From assembly GCA_001563325.1 (NCBI GenBank), contig LRSK01000026.1, forward strand, positions 1-24,832: DNA of 24,832 nucleotides. Direction: 5' to 3'. The notes under the pieces were generated by a model. It did not search any database. It was not told where the DNA came from and was given only the letters and a program-made list of their open reading frames with translations. A program made the translations under genes and the position numbers. The DNA is from Candidatus Thorarchaeota archaeon SMTZ1-83. GTDB lineage: Archaea; Asgardarchaeota; Thorarchaeia; Thorarchaeales; Thorarchaeaceae. Position 1 is the first letter of the stretch. Each line of letters begins with the position of its first letter. Of the stretch, positions 1 to 6,219 are shown one piece after another.

Positions 1-924
1 TATGACGACCCACTGTACAAGTACATGAACATGCTTTATGAGGGGAATATCCTTAGGTGTGTCAGTGTGCATGACTCAATCATCTTATTCGAAGAGCTCT
101 ACAAACTGGCAGAAGACCTAGGAGTGCCTGTTCTTATCAGCGAAGTTCTGAACGATTCATCCATTGCATTTGAAACAGTTGGAGAATACGATCTTGCGAT
201 TTCTTGTCATGCTGAGATTTTCGAGATGGCAGCTGGCAAATACGTCACCGACACAACCTACATGCTTCTCTCTCGATTGTTTAACACATTGAATGATGGT
301 GTTCAGGCTCTGGAATGGATAAACCGGGGGTTTGAATGCTGTGGTCCTGTTGCCAGTCCCCCCTTGTACTACTATAAAGCTTGGTCGTTGGCGCTGCAAG
401 ACCGAACTGGTGAAGCTGAGAAACTTCTGGAAACAGTCTATCCTATGATAATGAAAGCTGGCGTAGAAGTTCATCTACTCAACTACTATCACATTTCAGG
501 AGTTGTTGAGCTAAGAAAGGGCAACCTATTAGCTGCGCGGGAACGTCTGACAAAAGCATGGGAAATGGCCGAGCGTATTCCCAGAGGCACAAATCAGAAT
601 CGGATTCTCCTTGACTTGGCGCGAGTCGAGATTGCATTAGGAGGTGAATCGACAGATGATGCCAGGGCGCCTGTCCCAGGCAAATGGCTTTCCAAGGTTG
701 AGGACTTTGCATTGGAGAAGGAGTTGCCTGGCCTCCGAATGTACTCCGCATTGCTGAAGTCCGAATTCTACATAAAACATAGTCAGTTCAAAGATGCTCT
801 TGAGACGCTTGAAAGCGCACTCAATATCACTGACTCTCTGGGTGTCAAGACTCTGAGGAGTAGGATTTCTTCTCAAATTAAGGAGATAGGGGTCCTTATT
901 GCGGACAAGAGATTCCTACCCTGA
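1..924 (+). CDS. Helical (TPR-like) repeat protein, 5' end outside window
   Basis: The reading frame is open from base 1, so the N-terminus lies outside the window; the first internal ATG is at 25. The visible ~307 residues are almost entirely helical and fall into helix-turn-helix pairs of about 35-40 residues. Examples are YYYKAWSLALQDRTGEAEKL, ISGVVELRKGNLLAARERL and a C-terminal FKDALETLESALNITDSLG unit. The small-residue/aromatic spacing is that of tetratricopeptide-like repeats. Such repeats form scaffolds for protein-protein contact; no catalytic domain is visible here, though one could lie in the missing N-terminal part. The family is clear at fold level only, and partner and process cannot be inferred. 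The stop is TGA at 922-924. Confidence 0.75.
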   Translation, partial: YDDPLYKYMNMLYEGNILRCVSVHDSIILFEELYKLAEDLGVPVLISEVLNDSSIAFETVGEYDLAISCHAEIFEMAAGKYVTDTTYMLLSRLFNTLNDGVQALEWINRGFECCGPVASPPLYYYKAWSLALQDRTGEAEKLLETVYPMIMKAGVEVHLLNYYHISGVVELRKGNLLAARERLTKAWEMAERIPRGTNQNRILLDLARVEIALGGESTDDARAPVPGKWLSKVEDFALEKELPGLRMYSALLKSEFYIKHSQFKDALETLESALNITDSLGVKTLRSRISSQIKEIGVLIADKRFLP

Positions 925-976
925 CACTGGAAGCTATCTTAGGCGCGTGAAGGAGTTGCTTGGATGAGCTTTCGTT

Positions 977-1315
977 TCATTGCTTTAATCTTCCATCCTC
1001 AATCTTCTCAAGGGTCAGAAGTGCGTTGATGTAGTCGTCCATCGTCTGGGTTCTCTCCTTCAAAGACAGGCTTGAATCGAGAATCCGTTTTCTCAACATG
1101 CTAAGGTATCTGTTTTCAAGTTTCTCGATATATGTGGAAGCCCCCATTTTAGTCACCTTTATTCTTGGTTGACTTTGCATGTACTCAATCAGCCGTACCC
1201 ACGTTTCTGCAGTTGTCGGATCGAGTCCAATCCTTTGAAACTCCGATTTGGGAAATGGCTCTAGCTGGGCTTCAATGAACCTGAATATCGATTGAGCACG
1301 TTGTGTAAGAGTTCT
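977..1315 (-). pseudogene. Small helical protein, 5'-truncated
   Basis: An ATG-started reading (1180 down to 977) gives 67 residues, ending ALLTLEKIEDGRLKQ. The same frame stays open upstream to an in-frame TAG at 1316-1318 and adds about 45 protein-like residues (for example FRFIEAQLEPFPKSEFQRIG and TTAETWVRLIEYMQSQPRIK). That extension contains no ATG, GTG or TTG. The simplest reading is that the gene was longer and lost its true start, and that what remains is a 3' fragment. It adjoins, head to head, an MFS gene that also lacks its 5' half. The product is unrecognised; it is charged, helical and has no membrane segment. An intact 67-residue gene starting at 1180 remains possible. Confidence 0.45.
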
Positions 1316-2095
1316 CTATGACAACGGGCTGGGATTTGCCAGTGGAATCATATTCTACATTGCTGCAATTGTCAGATATTCTCCAGCTTCATTGTCTACT
1401 TCTCGATTCGCCTTAACAATGCGAAGAGCTTTGATGGCACTGATGAGAGCGAATCCTCAGAGCAACATTCTCTAAGTGAGCTTCCCTCAGCATTGCGCAC
1501 TGGCTATTTGATATTCATTTTAGCTTTAATCTTCATTAATTTCGGAAGGAATTCTATAGCCATTATTAGCAGTCTATTCCTAGCTGATCCTACAGGATTC
1601 AATGCTTCAGGAGAGGCTATCGCCTTGTACAGCAATGTGGGGAGTATCGCCTCAATGTTTGCTGGACTAATTATAGGATCAGTTAGTGCGAGAACCGACG
1701 ACAACCGTGTAATGGTTACTGGGACTATAATGGCAATAGCTGCCATATCGTGGCTTATTGTCACACCGTCATTCATGCTGGCTCTACTTGCTTCCTTTCT
1801 CATAGGCGGCTCTCAGGTGATAATACAAGCCTCAAGCTATTCAATTGTGGCGGAGATGGCACCCGAAGAATATCGTGGTAGGTTATTTGCCTACTACAAT
1901 GCAACCTTTTTCCTGAGTTGGGGAATAGCAGCTACGCTGGTTGCGGGACCAATTGCAGATATTCTCATAGGTCAAGGTTTAACCAATGCTGATGCATATA
2001 GAGGCAGTTTCATTGCGGCTATCATTCTGATTATAATTGGAATTGCGGTTCTTCTGTTTTCTTTCAGGTGCGCAAAGGCAAAAGGGCTAGAGTAA
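1308..2095 (+). pseudogene. MFS transporter remnant (C-terminal half, frameshifted)
   Basis: From 1493 (TTG) a 200-residue frame encodes about six membrane helices, with a polar loop (SARTDDNRVM) and a conserved-looking EMAPEEYRGRLFAYYNAT loop. This is typical of the C-terminal half of a major facilitator superfamily transporter. The same frame is open further upstream (SFIVYFSIRLNNAKSFDG), and before about 1375 the coding signal moves to another frame (LYDNGLGFASGIIFYIAAIV, a membrane helix), which implies a frameshift near 1371-1385. No N-terminal six-helix half exists upstream, because the signal stops at the junction near 1308. An MFS protein normally has about 400 residues and 12 helices, so this is a decayed or truncated copy. 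Expression of a six-helix half-protein from 1493 cannot be excluded. Confidence 0.7.
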
Positions 2096-2191
2096 ACATA
2101 TCGCACTCCAATCGTAGCTTTGCGGTTTGCCAAAACCAACACGATTGTGCATATCTTGTTGATTTCACTTATTGAGTCAAGAAAATTTGCT

Positions 2192-2518
2192 TTACTCCAG
2201 TTTTCCAAGAATGGCCTCTTGTGCTTGCTTCATGGCTTCGTCCTGTCGTTTGCTTAGGCTTGCAGCCTGCTTTCTAATGTCATCAAATAGATCTTCTCTT
2301 GAGGATATTGCGCCCTCTACAAGAGCTGCTGCTGCTTCGGACCGGCTTTTGAAAATGCCAACTGCCACAAGTGAATCTAGGGTTTCTACGACACGTCTGT
2401 TCATCCTTGCAACCACGGGGACATCACGCTCTTCTCCCTCAAATCCTTCTGCTGCTAGGTTTTTCAAGACTCTGTCACGAAGAGAGGTTCTCTCTGTTTT
2501 TTCCTTTTTATCAGACAA
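2192..2518 (-). CDS. Ribbon-helix-helix-like DNA-binding protein
   Basis: This 108-residue protein has a charged N-terminus (residues 1-32), then a segment around residues 34-75 (VVARMNRRVVETLDSLVAVG, then IFKSRSEAAAALVEGAI). That segment has the strand-helix-helix pattern of ribbon-helix-helix (CopG/Arc/MetJ-type) domains, including the FKSRSEA turn before helix B. The C-terminal ~30 residues form a charged helix rich in Lys, Gln and Glu, probably for oligomerisation. The start is TTG at 2518, with a TATA-like box about 25 bp upstream on the minus strand, so a leaderless or nearly leaderless transcript is likely. A transcriptional or nucleoid role is inferred from the fold; targets are unknown. 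It is divergent from the short ORF at 2690. Confidence 0.7.
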   Translation of the reverse strand: MSDKKEKTERTSLRDRVLKNLAAEGFEGEERDVPVVARMNRRVVETLDSLVAVGIFKSRSEAAAALVEGAISSREDLFDDIRKQAASLSKRQDEAMKQAQEAILGKLE

Positions 2519-2536
2519 TGTGATACAACCCGTATG

Positions 2537-2545
2537 TATTATATT
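2537..2545 (-). promoter_or_regulatory. TATA box of the ribbon-helix-helix gene
   Basis: The minus-strand reading is AATATAATA, centred about 25 bp upstream of the TTG at 2518. This is the usual archaeal TBP-site distance to a transcription start, so the message would begin at or next to the start codon. Confidence 0.4.
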
Positions 2546-2689
2546 CCCATGTCTTTTAAGACTACGTATCGCGTATCTTGCTTACGTTTTTGCGTTTTGA
2601 CGAATGCGCTCGACATCATTACATATATCTTGGTCATGTAGTTCCTTATCCGTTGTATTTGCGTATGGCTCTCGAGGGCGAGAAGCAGA

Positions 2690-2911
2690 ATGAAACCGCT
2701 TGGAACTATCACAAAGTACTATCCGTTTATTGATGAAGACCTCAAGGCCATCCTGAACTCTCTTATGGATGTGTCAAGAAGCTATTACGATTTGGTGCAG
2801 CGATTATGCACTTTTGTCCTCGCATCTGACGTTCCCGATGAGCTTGCCATAAATCTGTCATGGATTAAGATTCTTGCGGAAGTGTGCATACCCACTATTC
2901 CATGCAACTAA
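2690..2911 (+). CDS. Short unrecognised ORF, possible 5' gene remnant
   Basis: This 73-residue frame starts at ATG 2690 (MKPLGTITKYYPFIDEDLKA). It continues as a plausible helical protein (ILNSLMDVSRSYYDLVQRLC) up to roughly residue 60, then ends in a less protein-like tail (VCIPTIPCN). That pattern suggests the first exonless portion of a longer gene whose 3' part is gone. A TATA-like stretch (tacatatatc, about 2620-2630) would place transcription near 2651. Another ATG at 2665 opens a different frame that stops after 22 codons and is unlikely to be used. No family is recognised. It may be a functional microprotein or a decaying fragment; the surrounding 1-3 kb is generally eroded. Confidence 0.4.
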   Translation: MKPLGTITKYYPFIDEDLKAILNSLMDVSRSYYDLVQRLCTFVLASDVPDELAINLSWIKILAEVCIPTIPCN

Positions 2912-3184
2912 TTAGTGTTCTAGCATCGACAGTGATGTTCATAGTTTTGGTGAATTCATGAATTGGATTCAGGTCAGAAGACAAAGCAAAACTGGACCCA
3001 AGAAATTCAGGTCTTGATGACTACGTCCCGCCGTAACTGTCATGGCACGGGAGATATTCGGACCTGAGTATCCATCCTTTCGTTTCCTATTATACCGCAC
3101 CAACTGCAGTCAGAATAGACTTATTTGTCACCGAAGGAAAAGAACGTTGCTAGACCGGAGATAGAATCGTTAGGAGCGAGTAGT

Positions 3185-3895
3185 ATGTTGCAGACCGTCG
3201 ATATGGCGATAAGAGAAGTCCACATTGGGCTATGGTTCCTGGTAGTTGGCTACTACTTCTTCATATTCCTCTTCCTTCTCTTCTTTAGGTATCGCAAGAC
3301 CCGGAACCCGTTCCAACTTGCCATGGCCTTGTTTTTCCTGTTGCTCGCTGTAGGCCGCTGTTTCTATTTCGTTGGAGACTTCTATGCCGACCCCACCTCT
3401 CTGTATGAGGGCGGTCTTACTCCATTACTTCCAGATGCGACTCCATGGCTGAGCGCAGGGGCTTTCTTCCAATGGATGGCACTTGCAGTACTCTCAGCAA
3501 CAGCAGCATTCATGATATTCGGGAAGTTATGGGCTCAGATAATCTTCGCCATCCCTGCCGTTGGCATTGGTGTTGTTCTTGGTTTCGTTCCTCTAGACAC
3601 GTTCACGAGACAGGCTCTTTCTGGTGGTGCAGGAGGTCTCTACGCGCTCTTTATTCCACTGCTGTTCTGGTATCTTGCATGGCAATCTGGCGGAATCCTT
3701 CGAAAATCGAATTTCCTCCTAGGATTTGGCTTCTTCGTGTTCTTCGCGGGAAGAGTGATCCATGCCCTCCGTCATGTCCTAGCTGATGTAGTGTTCAATG
3801 GATCATACACGATCGCCGGTGTACTAGCACCTGGACTGATAGTCATAGGCTTGATAGTAATCGCTACAGGGAACGAGATGGGTCAGACTCAATGA
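3185..3895 (+). CDS. Polytopic (about seven-helix) membrane protein
   Basis: The protein has about 236 residues with seven predicted membrane helices: around GLWFLVVGYYFFIFLFLLFF, then FQLAMALFFLLLAVGRCFYF, WLSAGAFFQWMALAVLSATA, AQIIFAIPAVGIGVVLGFV, GLYALFIPLLFWYLAW, FLLGFGFFVFFAGRVIHAL and VLAPGLIVIGLIVIATG. The start at ATG 3185 is chosen because an AGGAG site ends 8 bases before it; a TTG at 3125 in the same frame has no such site. The topology (seven helices, Arg-rich short loops, a conserved-looking AGRVIHALRH segment in helix 6) resembles small sensor-type 7TM proteins, but I cannot assign a family. No retinal-binding Lys is evident in the last helix. It is convergent with the longin-winged-helix gene, separated by 34 bp. 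Confidence 0.75.
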   Translation: MLQTVDMAIREVHIGLWFLVVGYYFFIFLFLLFFRYRKTRNPFQLAMALFFLLLAVGRCFYFVGDFYADPTSLYEGGLTPLLPDATPWLSAGAFFQWMALAVLSATAAFMIFGKLWAQIIFAIPAVGIGVVLGFVPLDTFTRQALSGGAGGLYALFIPLLFWYLAWQSGGILRKSNFLLGFGFFVFFAGRVIHALRHVLADVVFNGSYTIAGVLAPGLIVIGLIVIATGNEMGQTQ

Positions 3896-3929
3896 CGACT
3901 GACCGCAGCACATGACTGATTTCAGATGC

Positions 3930-4568
3930 TCAGCCGACTTCCTTCCACTCAAGCATCTGCATGTCTTCCAACGTGTGAAGGGCCTTCACTACCTCTTTGA
4001 TCGGCAGTTTTAGCTCGTAGGCTATGTCATTGGATGTCATCTTGCCGCCACATTTCTTCGCCACATCGAACACGGTCTGGCTCATTTGACCGAGTCTTAC
4101 TAGCATCGGCGAAACCTTGCCCTTCAAAACAGGAACTATGACCCTCTTCTCCGCAGCATGCCCATCCTTCGTGATCTCATCTATCCTTGGCATGAAGCTT
4201 ACAAAGCGGTCCAGACTCCCGTCGAAATCGTCAAGTATGCTACTATACTTCTTGTCGAATTCCTTTCCGACATCAGACAGGACTGCCTTCGCGGAGATTC
4301 TATCATCTATTTGGTCGATCATCCCTGCGACCATGAATTTCTCGTGTCTTGAAAGGACAATCTTGAATCCCCTAAAGGACATATCCTCCAGTACTCCTCC
4401 ACCACGGAGCTCTTCACCAAAAGAGCCTACTGCTTGCAGAAAGCCTCCAACGAGGTTGTCATCAATTCCGCCCTCTCCTGCTTGTCCATAGGTTTTGCTG
4501 ATTAGACAAAGCCCGCTTTCGGCTATTATGAACAACCCTTGGATCAACCCGCGCACCCCGTAAGGCAA
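3930..4568 (-). CDS. Longin/roadblock-like domain protein with C-terminal winged helix
   Basis: Residues 7-92 have the alternating strand/helix pattern of a longin- or roadblock-like fold: an opening strand LFIIAESGLCLISKTYG, a helix LVGGFLQAVGSFGEEL, then strands around FKIVLSRHEKFMVAGMID. Asgard genomes carry many such proteins, thought to act with small GTPases; that is family knowledge, not shown here. Residues 150-212 form a probable winged helix-turn-helix (SQTVFDVAKKCGGKMTSNDI, then a recognition helix IKEVVKALHTLEDMQML). The combination suggests a signal-sensing domain joined to a DNA- or protein-binding domain. The start is uncertain: TTG 4568, GTG 4556 and TTG 4547 are in frame and an in-frame TAG lies just upstream. 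A TATA box centred near 4606 predicts a message starting near 4580, which supports 4568 or 4556. Confidence 0.7.
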   Translation of the reverse strand: MPYGVRGLIQGLFIIAESGLCLISKTYGQAGEGGIDDNLVGGFLQAVGSFGEELRGGGVLEDMSFRGFKIVLSRHEKFMVAGMIDQIDDRISAKAVLSDVGKEFDKKYSSILDDFDGSLDRFVSFMPRIDEITKDGHAAEKRVIVPVLKGKVSPMLVRLGQMSQTVFDVAKKCGGKMTSNDIAYELKLPIKEVVKALHTLEDMQMLEWKEVG

Positions 4569-4602
4569 ATACTAGTATCTTTGAACGCGTTAGTTCATCT
4601 AG

Positions 4603-4610
4603 CTTTATAT
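4603..4610. promoter_or_regulatory. Shared TATA-like box of a divergent gene pair
   Basis: The sequence ctttatat reads as a TATA element on both strands (atataaag on minus). On minus it sits about 26 bp from a predicted start site near 4580, just before the longin-winged-helix gene. On plus it predicts a start near 4632 for the tRNA-binding/MazG operon, leaving a ~54-base leader. Confidence 0.4.
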
Positions 4611-4685
4611 CACTTCTTGGCGCCTCCTCAGATGGCTTGAATAGCAACTAGTTGAATCGCTCATGAACATCCCTGGTGAACGATA

Positions 4686-5384
4686 TTGGATACAGCAAAA
4701 GACGCCAGAATCCTAGTCTTGGAAGATGCGCTTCGACATCTAAACAGTGTTGTCAGCAATCGGAAGCTACGATTTCACGTAGAGTACGGAAGATTGGGTG
4801 AGGCCCTGAAGAAGGCCGGAGCCCTCTTCTATGAGGTGAAGTACTCGTATGTAGACGCTAAATCCGTGGCTGAACTGGAGGCGACACAGAATCTCGTGAG
4901 CGCCATTGATGACTTTGAGGATATCTTCCGATCGGCAATTGATTCACAGGGCTACGCACCCCAATCTAACAGCGAACGCGAAACAGTTGCAGAGGTCAAC
5001 TACGCACTACGGATTGTGAGCAGGTTTCAGAAGAAGCTGGTCCATTATGATGATGAACCGGGATATGCTGTTGACTTGCTTGCCGTGGAGGTCACCAGGA
5101 CTCAACCAATTGTGGGAGCCCGCCTCCTTGACGAATGCCGCTGTACAGATGGATCTCGTATCTGGAACATAGTCACGAATATCGAGGGTGTCCGTTCCGG
5201 GATGAAGCTCGCATGCGCAATCTTGCCTCCTGCTGTGATGATGGGAGTTGTGAGTGAGGCCATGTTTCTGGGAGGAGATCCATTGCCTGATGACACTCCG
5301 TTGGGAGAATTGGCGAATGTCTCAAAAGGGGTCTTAGACCAGGCAACAGCCCAAGTAATGCAGATTATAGAGAGGATGACCTAG
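4686..5384 (+). CDS. Protein with C-terminal tRNA-binding OB fold (EMAPII/Arc1p/MetG-C type)
   Basis: The protein has 232 residues. Residues ~1-125 are helical and unrecognised. Residues ~130-200 match the pattern of the tRNA-binding OB fold found in EMAPII, Arc1p, CsaA and the MetRS C-terminus: an opening strand LLAVEVTRTQPIVGARLLDE, a middle TNIEGVRSGMKLACAILPPA, and the hallmark closing MMGVVSEAMFLG (family pattern NLKPxKMRGVxSxGM). The usual HPxADKL segment is replaced by CRCTDGSRIW, so a ligand loop has diverged. The start is TTG 4686 with a GGTGA site a few bases upstream. The MazG-like gene begins at the base after this stop codon, so the two are surely co-transcribed. A role in tRNA binding or editing is inferred; structural use of the fold is possible. 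Confidence 0.75.
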   Translation: MDTAKDARILVLEDALRHLNSVVSNRKLRFHVEYGRLGEALKKAGALFYEVKYSYVDAKSVAELEATQNLVSAIDDFEDIFRSAIDSQGYAPQSNSERETVAEVNYALRIVSRFQKKLVHYDDEPGYAVDLLAVEVTRTQPIVGARLLDECRCTDGSRIWNIVTNIEGVRSGMKLACAILPPAVMMGVVSEAMFLGGDPLPDDTPLGELANVSKGVLDQATAQVMQIIERMT

Positions 5385-5723
5385 ATGGACCTAACCGAAA
5401 TTCAGAAGAAGAAGGCAGATTTCGAACGCGAACGTGGCTGGGATAGGTTCAGCCCGTCTCTGATCTTTGCTCACTTGATCGAGGAGCTTGGAGAAATCTC
5501 TCGCCACATAACGGTTGATGAAGGATACAAAGTAGTAGGGTTGGGACACGAAGCCCCGACAAAGGGCAATCTATCGCGCGAGTTCGCTCAAGTATTCTCT
5601 CTCTTTGTGCAACTCGCGAACCACTTCAAGATCGACTTGGAGAAGGCCGTTCTCTCGGAGCTTGAGCTGATGCGGGAAAGATTCCCCGCTAAGGAATGGT
5701 CAGAACATATGAGCAAACGCTAG
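5385..5723 (+). CDS. MazG-like (all-alpha NTP pyrophosphatase) protein with altered metal site
   Basis: This 112-residue all-helical protein has the MazG-family core: EELGE at 33-37 in HLIEELGEISRHI, then a second helix pair REFAQVFSLFVQLANHFKID and ERFPAKEW near the end. MazG-type enzymes hydrolyse nucleoside triphosphates to monophosphate and pyrophosphate, with Mg held by an EExxE...ExxD set. Here the first set is intact (E33, E34, E37) but the second reads E66-F-A-Q69, so the usual Asp is Gln. Activity may therefore be reduced or altered. The start codon directly follows the stop of the tRNA-binding gene with no gap, which suggests translational coupling and a joint role with nucleotides or tRNA. 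Confidence 0.75.
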   Translation: MDLTEIQKKKADFERERGWDRFSPSLIFAHLIEELGEISRHITVDEGYKVVGLGHEAPTKGNLSREFAQVFSLFVQLANHFKIDLEKAVLSELELMRERFPAKEWSEHMSKR

Positions 5724-5755
5724 CTCGCTGGTGTAGTTGCCGCATGCAGAAGTGA

Positions 5756-6205
5756 CTATGTCATCCGAAGATATGCCTCAAGCTCTTTCTTCGCCATCTC
5801 TTCAAGGTCAGTCGTGGCAGCAAGGAGCCCTCTTGCCTTGTTGTATACCACCTTGATGTTCTGTTCTTTTGCCCACTGAGCGAGTCCCCCAACAAGAGGT
5901 CCAAGTGCAGTCCTTGCGGCCTCCACTGTTCCGACTGCTCTTCCATACAATTCCAAGGCGTTCCTTCTGTCCTTTCCTGCTTCAGCGACTCTCAGCCATA
6001 CCAGTCCGTGAATCATATGCAGAGACTCGAGCATCAGTGTCGGCGATTTTGGATTCTCTTGGACTCTCTTGAGGAGTCTCTCCTTCCGCTCTTCGAAGAC
6101 CTCTTTGAAGACTCCAAATGCTTTCTTGTAGTTTCCCTTCTCCAGCTCTATGATTCCTCTTTGCAATTTTTCATCGGATTCAGACAATACTAGTACGCTC
6201 CGCAA
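5756..6205 (-). CDS. Small helical (TPR-like) protein
   Basis: The protein has 149 residues and is almost wholly helical. Residues ~10-40 (EKLQRGIIELEKGNYKKAFG) match one tetratricopeptide-type helix pair, with G/Y/A at the expected places. Later helices (LESLHMIHGLVWLRVAEAGK; RNALELYGRAVGTVEAARTA) continue an alpha-solenoid-like pattern. There is no signal peptide or membrane segment. The start used is TTG 6205; an in-frame TTG at 6187 is an alternative. It is convergent with the MazG-like gene and divergent from the PaaK-like gene with only 14 bp between starts. A protein-interaction role is inferred from the repeat; nothing more specific is visible. Confidence 0.65.
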   Translation of the reverse strand: MRSVLVLSESDEKLQRGIIELEKGNYKKAFGVFKEVFEERKERLLKRVQENPKSPTLMLESLHMIHGLVWLRVAEAGKDRRNALELYGRAVGTVEAARTALGPLVGGLAQWAKEQNIKVVYNKARGLLAATTDLEEMAKKELEAYLRMT

Positions 6206-6219
6206 ACGTAGGATGTGGG

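Noticed and set aside
2096..2191. Gap between the MFS remnant and the ribbon-helix-helix gene checked for RNA genes
   Set aside because: No tRNA-like cloverleaf, box motif or clear hairpin was seen; it appears to be plain intergenic DNA.
2172..2600. Long plus-strand open frame opposite the ribbon-helix-helix gene
   Set aside because: Ser/Arg/Cys-rich shadow of the minus-strand gene with no ribosome site; codon pattern supports the minus strand.
2985..3075. Possible C/D-box sRNA: caggtc, then ttgatga, later gacctg
   Set aside because: The C-like box is there and the ends pair for six bases, but no D box precedes the closing stem and C'/D' boxes are absent.
4611..4626. cttggcgcc, near the E2F consensus TTTSSCGC, inside a divergent promoter
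   Set aside because: The same near-match occurs inside coding sequence (near 617), so one mismatched copy in a promoter carries no weight.
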